Origin: Mycolicibacterium tokaiense
GTDB lineage: Bacteria; Actinomycetota; Actinomycetes; Mycobacteriales; Mycobacteriaceae
Assembly: GCF_010725885.1 (NCBI RefSeq)
Contig: NZ_AP022600.1
Coordinates: 6,200,001 to 6,264,000 of the forward strand
Direction: 5' to 3'
DNA: 64,000 nucleotides
Positions 61,625 through 64,000 of this stretch are shown here, piece after piece. Numbering within the stretch: position 1 is the first letter of the stretch; the number at the start of each line of letters is the position of its first letter. The notes beneath the pieces are model-generated. The model was not told where the DNA came from and ran no database searches. It worked only from the letters and a program-made list of their open reading frames with translations. Position numbers and translations under genes: made by a program.

Positions 61625-63085
61625 ATGTACGTCAAGTCCGGACGCCACAGGGCGACGCACCGTTCCGTGCACAAGCACGTGGCTACGGGTGTTGCCGGCG
61701 CGGCAATGGTGGGCCTCGGCGCCCTGGTGGCCGCCGGCGCCGCGTCGGAGGAACCGTCGGTGTCTGCAGCCGTGCACACCGAGGTGACGCTGGTCAACGA
61801 CGAGACTCCGATCAACCCGTTCCTGTACACGGAGGGAGGCCCGGCCACCGCGTCGGCCAATGTCTACACCGGCGCGACGGTCATCGGTGAGGGCGGTTTC
61901 CTCATCGGCAACGGCGTCGACGCCGCCGCCAACTGCTCCGGCAGCGCCTGCAACGGCGGCAACGGCGGACTGCTGTGGGGCAACGGCGGCGCCGGCGCCA
62001 ACGGTGGCAACGGCGGCAACGCCGGGTACTTCGGCGGCAGTGGCGGCGACGGCGGTGCCGGTGTCGATGCGGTCTACGACCCGACGACGGGTGCGCTGAT
62101 CTCGGCCGCCTCCAACGGCGGCAACGGAGGCAGCGCCGGCCTGTTCACCGGCGACGGCGGCAATGGCGGCGCCGGCGGCGCCGACACGAACGTCAACGCG
62201 ACCGGCGATGTCGACGCTGTGGGCGGTGCCGGCGGGCGCGGCGGCAACGGCGCGACCTTCAGCCCGAGCAACGCGGGTGACGGCGGCGCCGGCGGCAGCG
62301 CCAGCTCGCTGTTCGGCAATGCCACCGGCGGCAACGGCGGCATCGGTGGCGGCGCGACCATCGGCATCCCCTTCTCGCAAGACGACACCACCACCTACGG
62401 CGCGGGCGCCGGCGGTGCCGGCGGTTCGGCCAGCGTGGGCGACGCCACCACCAACACCGGTGCCGCGACCCAGACCGCCACCGGCGGCAACGGCGGCATG
62501 GCCGGCAAGGGCACCCTGTCAGGGGGCAGCACTCCGGAGGTCCTGGGACGCGGCGGCGGCAGTGGCGGTTCGGCGACCGCCGGAGGCGACGCCAAGGCTG
62601 TCGGCGGTTCCGGTGGCGACGGCGGCGAGCGCCTCATCGGCCGTGGCACCAACGGCGGCAACGGCGGCAAGGCCACCTCGCAGTCCGGCTCGGCGACCGG
62701 CGGCGCTGCGGGCAGCGGCGGCGACTCCATCGCCACCGGACTCGGCGGCCGCGGCGGTCGCGGCGGCGCTGCCGAGTCGACCGGCGGCAACACCATCGGT
62801 GGCCGTGGCGGCAACGGCGGTAACGGCGGTGCCATCCAGGGCATCGGCGGCCAGGGCATGAGCGGCGGCGCGGCCACCGGCGGCACCTCGCGCGGCGGCA
62901 ACGGTGGCACGGGCGGCAGCGGCGGCCTGAACGCCAACGGCGGCAATGGCGGCAGCGGCGGCAGCGCCAACCCGGACGCAGGCAAGGCCGGCACCGGTGG
63001 CAACGGCGGCGCCGGCGGCCAGGGCGGCCTCGGCGGCAGCACCGGCAGCCAGGGCAACGACGGCAGCGACAACGCCAGCCCGTAG
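61625..63085 (+). CDS. Exported PGRS-type glycine-rich protein without PE domain (paralogue 2)
   Basis: 486 aa. A basic His/Arg-rich N terminus and a hydrophobic core (about residues 21-42, TGVAGAAMVGLGALVAAGAA) form the export signal. Next come a segment of about 45 residues, the Cys-containing linker FLIGNGVDAAANC-SGSAC, and a repeat domain of about 380 residues (NGGNGGLLWGNGGAGANGG and onwards). It is paralogous to the protein at 51577 but with different N-terminal residues. An IdeR-type box and a sigma-A-like promoter lie upstream. The promoter position (start point near 61551) argues for ATG 61625 over GTG 61523. Function unknown; surface location is likely. Confidence 0.85.
   Translation: MYVKSGRHRATHRSVHKHVATGVAGAAMVGLGALVAAGAASEEPSVSAAVHTEVTLVNDETPINPFLYTEGGPATASANVYTGATVIGEGGFLIGNGVDAAANCSGSACNGGNGGLLWGNGGAGANGGNGGNAGYFGGSGGDGGAGVDAVYDPTTGALISAASNGGNGGSAGLFTGDGGNGGAGGADTNVNATGDVDAVGGAGGRGGNGATFSPSNAGDGGAGGSASSLFGNATGGNGGIGGGATIGIPFSQDDTTTYGAGAGGAGGSASVGDATTNTGAATQTATGGNGGMAGKGTLSGGSTPEVLGRGGGSGGSATAGGDAKAVGGSGGDGGERLIGRGTNGGNGGKATSQSGSATGGAAGSGGDSIATGLGGRGGRGGAAESTGGNTIGGRGGNGGNGGAIQGIGGQGMSGGAATGGTSRGGNGGTGGSGGLNANGGNGGSGGSANPDAGKAGTGGNGGAGGQGGLGGSTGSQGNDGSDNASP
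61950..63083 (+). repeat. PGRS GGCGGC-type codon repeat tract (second copy)
   Basis: Irregular tandem GGCGGCAACGGCGGC-type units encoding Gly-Gly-x, homologous in style to the tract at 51.9-53.0 kb. The two tracts are possible substrates for homologous recombination. Confidence 0.88.
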
Positions 63086-63099
63086 TCAGTCAGCTCGAG

Positions 63100-63136
63100 C
63101 AGCAGCCCCGGTTTCCGCGTGGAGCCAGGGCTGCTG
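63100..63136. terminator. Hairpin between convergent PGRS-type and deaminase genes
   Basis: CAGCAGCCC (63100-63108) pairs perfectly with GGGCTGCTG (63128-63136). It lies 15 bp past the PGRS-type stop and 25 bp from the deaminase stop. Confidence 0.65.
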
Positions 63137-63161
63137 CCTCTGCGCTTCTGACGGGTGGCGG

Positions 63162-63605
63162 TCAGCTGACGCCGATGTCCTCGTTCCACAGCTGCGGCTG
63201 GGCGGCGATGAAGTCGGTCATCATGGACACGCAGCGCGGGTCGTCGAGCAGGGTCACCGACACTCCGTGTTCGGCCAACCAATCGTGACCACCGGTGAAG
63301 GTGCGGCTCTCCCCGATCACCACGGCACCGATGTTGAACTGCCGCACCAGGCCGCTGCAGTACCAGCACGGCGACAGCGTGGTCACCATGATTGTCGACC
63401 GGTAGTCGCGCTGGCGTCCGGCCGCGCGGAAGGCGTCGGTCTCGGCATGCACCGACGGGTCGTCCTGCTGCACACGGCGGTTGTGACCACTGCCCAGCAG
63501 CGTCCCGTCAGCGCTGAACAGCGCCGCCCCGATCGGGATCCCGCCCTCGTCCAGACCCTTCCGGGCTTCGGCATAGGCAACGTCGAGCATCTCCGCGGGC
63601 GTCAT
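63162..63605 (-). CDS. Cytosine deaminase, yeast FCY1 type
   Basis: 147-aa zinc-dependent deaminase. Zinc ligands are in SVHAETDAF (His, with Glu as proton shuttle) and TLSPCWYCSG (two Cys). The C-terminal region LLDDPRCVSMMTDFI and PQLWNEDIG is shared with the yeast cytosine deaminase subgroup rather than with tRNA adenosine deaminases. It would convert cytosine to uracil and release ammonia. ATG 63605 aligns with the family; an upstream ATG at 63653 is possible. Divergent from the flavodoxin-like gene. Confidence 0.83.
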   Translation of the reverse strand: MTPAEMLDVAYAEARKGLDEGGIPIGAALFSADGTLLGSGHNRRVQQDDPSVHAETDAFRAAGRQRDYRSTIMVTTLSPCWYCSGLVRQFNIGAVVIGESRTFTGGHDWLAEHGVSVTLLDDPRCVSMMTDFIAAQPQLWNEDIGVS

Positions 63606-63681
63606 GGCATACACCGTGGCCTGCCGGTCGCCGCGATGCAACACCAGGAACATTCCACGGTGGCCTGCAGTTGTCCGAAAC

Positions 63682-64000
63682 GTGCGAACCCTGGTGATCA
63701 GCGCAAGCCCGCGAGATGACGGCAACTCCCACACTCTCGCCGCGGCCGCGGTGGCCGGCGCACACGGGGCCGGCCACTCGGTGGATCTGGTTCACCTCGA
63801 CGACTACGTCCACAGCATGCTCGGCAACTGCCGCGAGTGCCGCCGCCCTGATGACGGCACCTGCAGCCTGGACGACCGTTACCAGGAACTCTTACTGGAC
63901 CACGTGCTGCCTGCCGACGGCATCATCTATGCGATGCCGCTGTACTTCTACGGCATGCCCGCCCGGCTCAAGACCGTCTTCGACCGGCTGTTCTGCTACA
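63682..64000 (+). CDS. Flavodoxin-like NAD(P)H-dependent oxidoreductase (partial)
   Basis: About 106 codons from GTG 63682, cut by the window edge. The N-terminal strand and phosphate loop TLVISASPRDDGNSHTLA, the Cys motif GNCRECRRPDDGTC and GIIYAMPLYFYGMPARLKTVFDRL match the NADPH-dependent FMN reductase / multimeric flavodoxin WrbA-like family. Probable FMN-binding reductase of unknown substrate. Confidence 0.8.
   Translation, partial: MRTLVISASPRDDGNSHTLAAAAVAGAHGAGHSVDLVHLDDYVHSMLGNCRECRRPDDGTCSLDDRYQELLLDHVLPADGIIYAMPLYFYGMPARLKTVFDRLFCY

Noticed and set aside
51577..63085. PE_PGRS proteins
   Set aside because: Neither glycine-rich protein has the roughly 90-residue PE domain with its Pro-Glu motif; both start with signal-peptide-like segments.

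Overview
The window is high-GC actinobacterial DNA and almost certainly comes from a rapidly growing Mycobacterium (Mycolicibacterium). The evidence is an MspA-type porin, an RpfE orthologue, glycine-rich PGRS-type proteins, KorAB, duplicated ClpP1/ClpP2, and gene order matching the M. tuberculosis backbone rpfE - mobA - korB - korA - clpX - clpP2 - clpP1 - tig - nei - rpiB. No insertion sequence, prophage or CRISPR array was seen.

1-13.4 kb is a nitrogen-scavenging region. A minus-strand operon encodes a type III glutamine synthetase/gamma-glutamylmethylamide-synthetase-like enzyme, three split glutamate-synthase-like (N-methylglutamate-synthase-like) subunits and a DAO-family flavoenzyme. 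An Amt ammonium channel with a small membrane partner is divergent from it. Next to these lies a three-gene dimethylamine monooxygenase operon (DmmA-like subunit, flavin/2Fe-2S reductase, heme DUF3445 oxygenase). GlnR-type boxes sit in front of all three transcription units. Together they could turn dimethylamine into methylamine and then into glutamate nitrogen. A regulator, a luciferase-like oxidoreductase with its MarR regulator, and a flavin monooxygenase flank the set.

13.4-18.4 kb is conserved core: rpfE (unusually short), a 1-kb stretch without convincing genes, mobA and korBA. 18.7-46.6 kb is a large catabolic block inserted between korA and clpX. It holds a LacI-controlled cyclitol-type cluster headed by a phytanoyl-CoA-type dioxygenase, a sugar/inositol ABC transporter, an IolR-type GntR regulator and the myo-inositol catabolic operon iolC-Cgl0158-like-iolB-iolD-iolE-iolG-iolH-like. 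These are followed by a type III glutamine synthetase (GlnN), a YNCE-like lipoprotein, fdhF-fdhD, an MspA porin and a GT1 glycosyltransferase. A 23-bp element is repeated in front of both the transporter and iolC promoters.

46.7-51.3 kb is core proteostasis (clpX, clpP2, clpP1, tig) plus tRNA-Pro and tRNA-Gly. 51.5-64 kb is a cell-surface region: two paralogous exported PGRS proteins that lack a PE domain (the second behind a probable IdeR iron box), a VldE-like exported protein, a CocE-type secreted hydrolase with an Ntn hydrolase, a membrane protein with a Gly/Asp/Phe tail, a CPA1 antiporter, nei and rpiB, a yeast-type cytosine deaminase, and the start of a flavodoxin-like reductase cut by the window edge.
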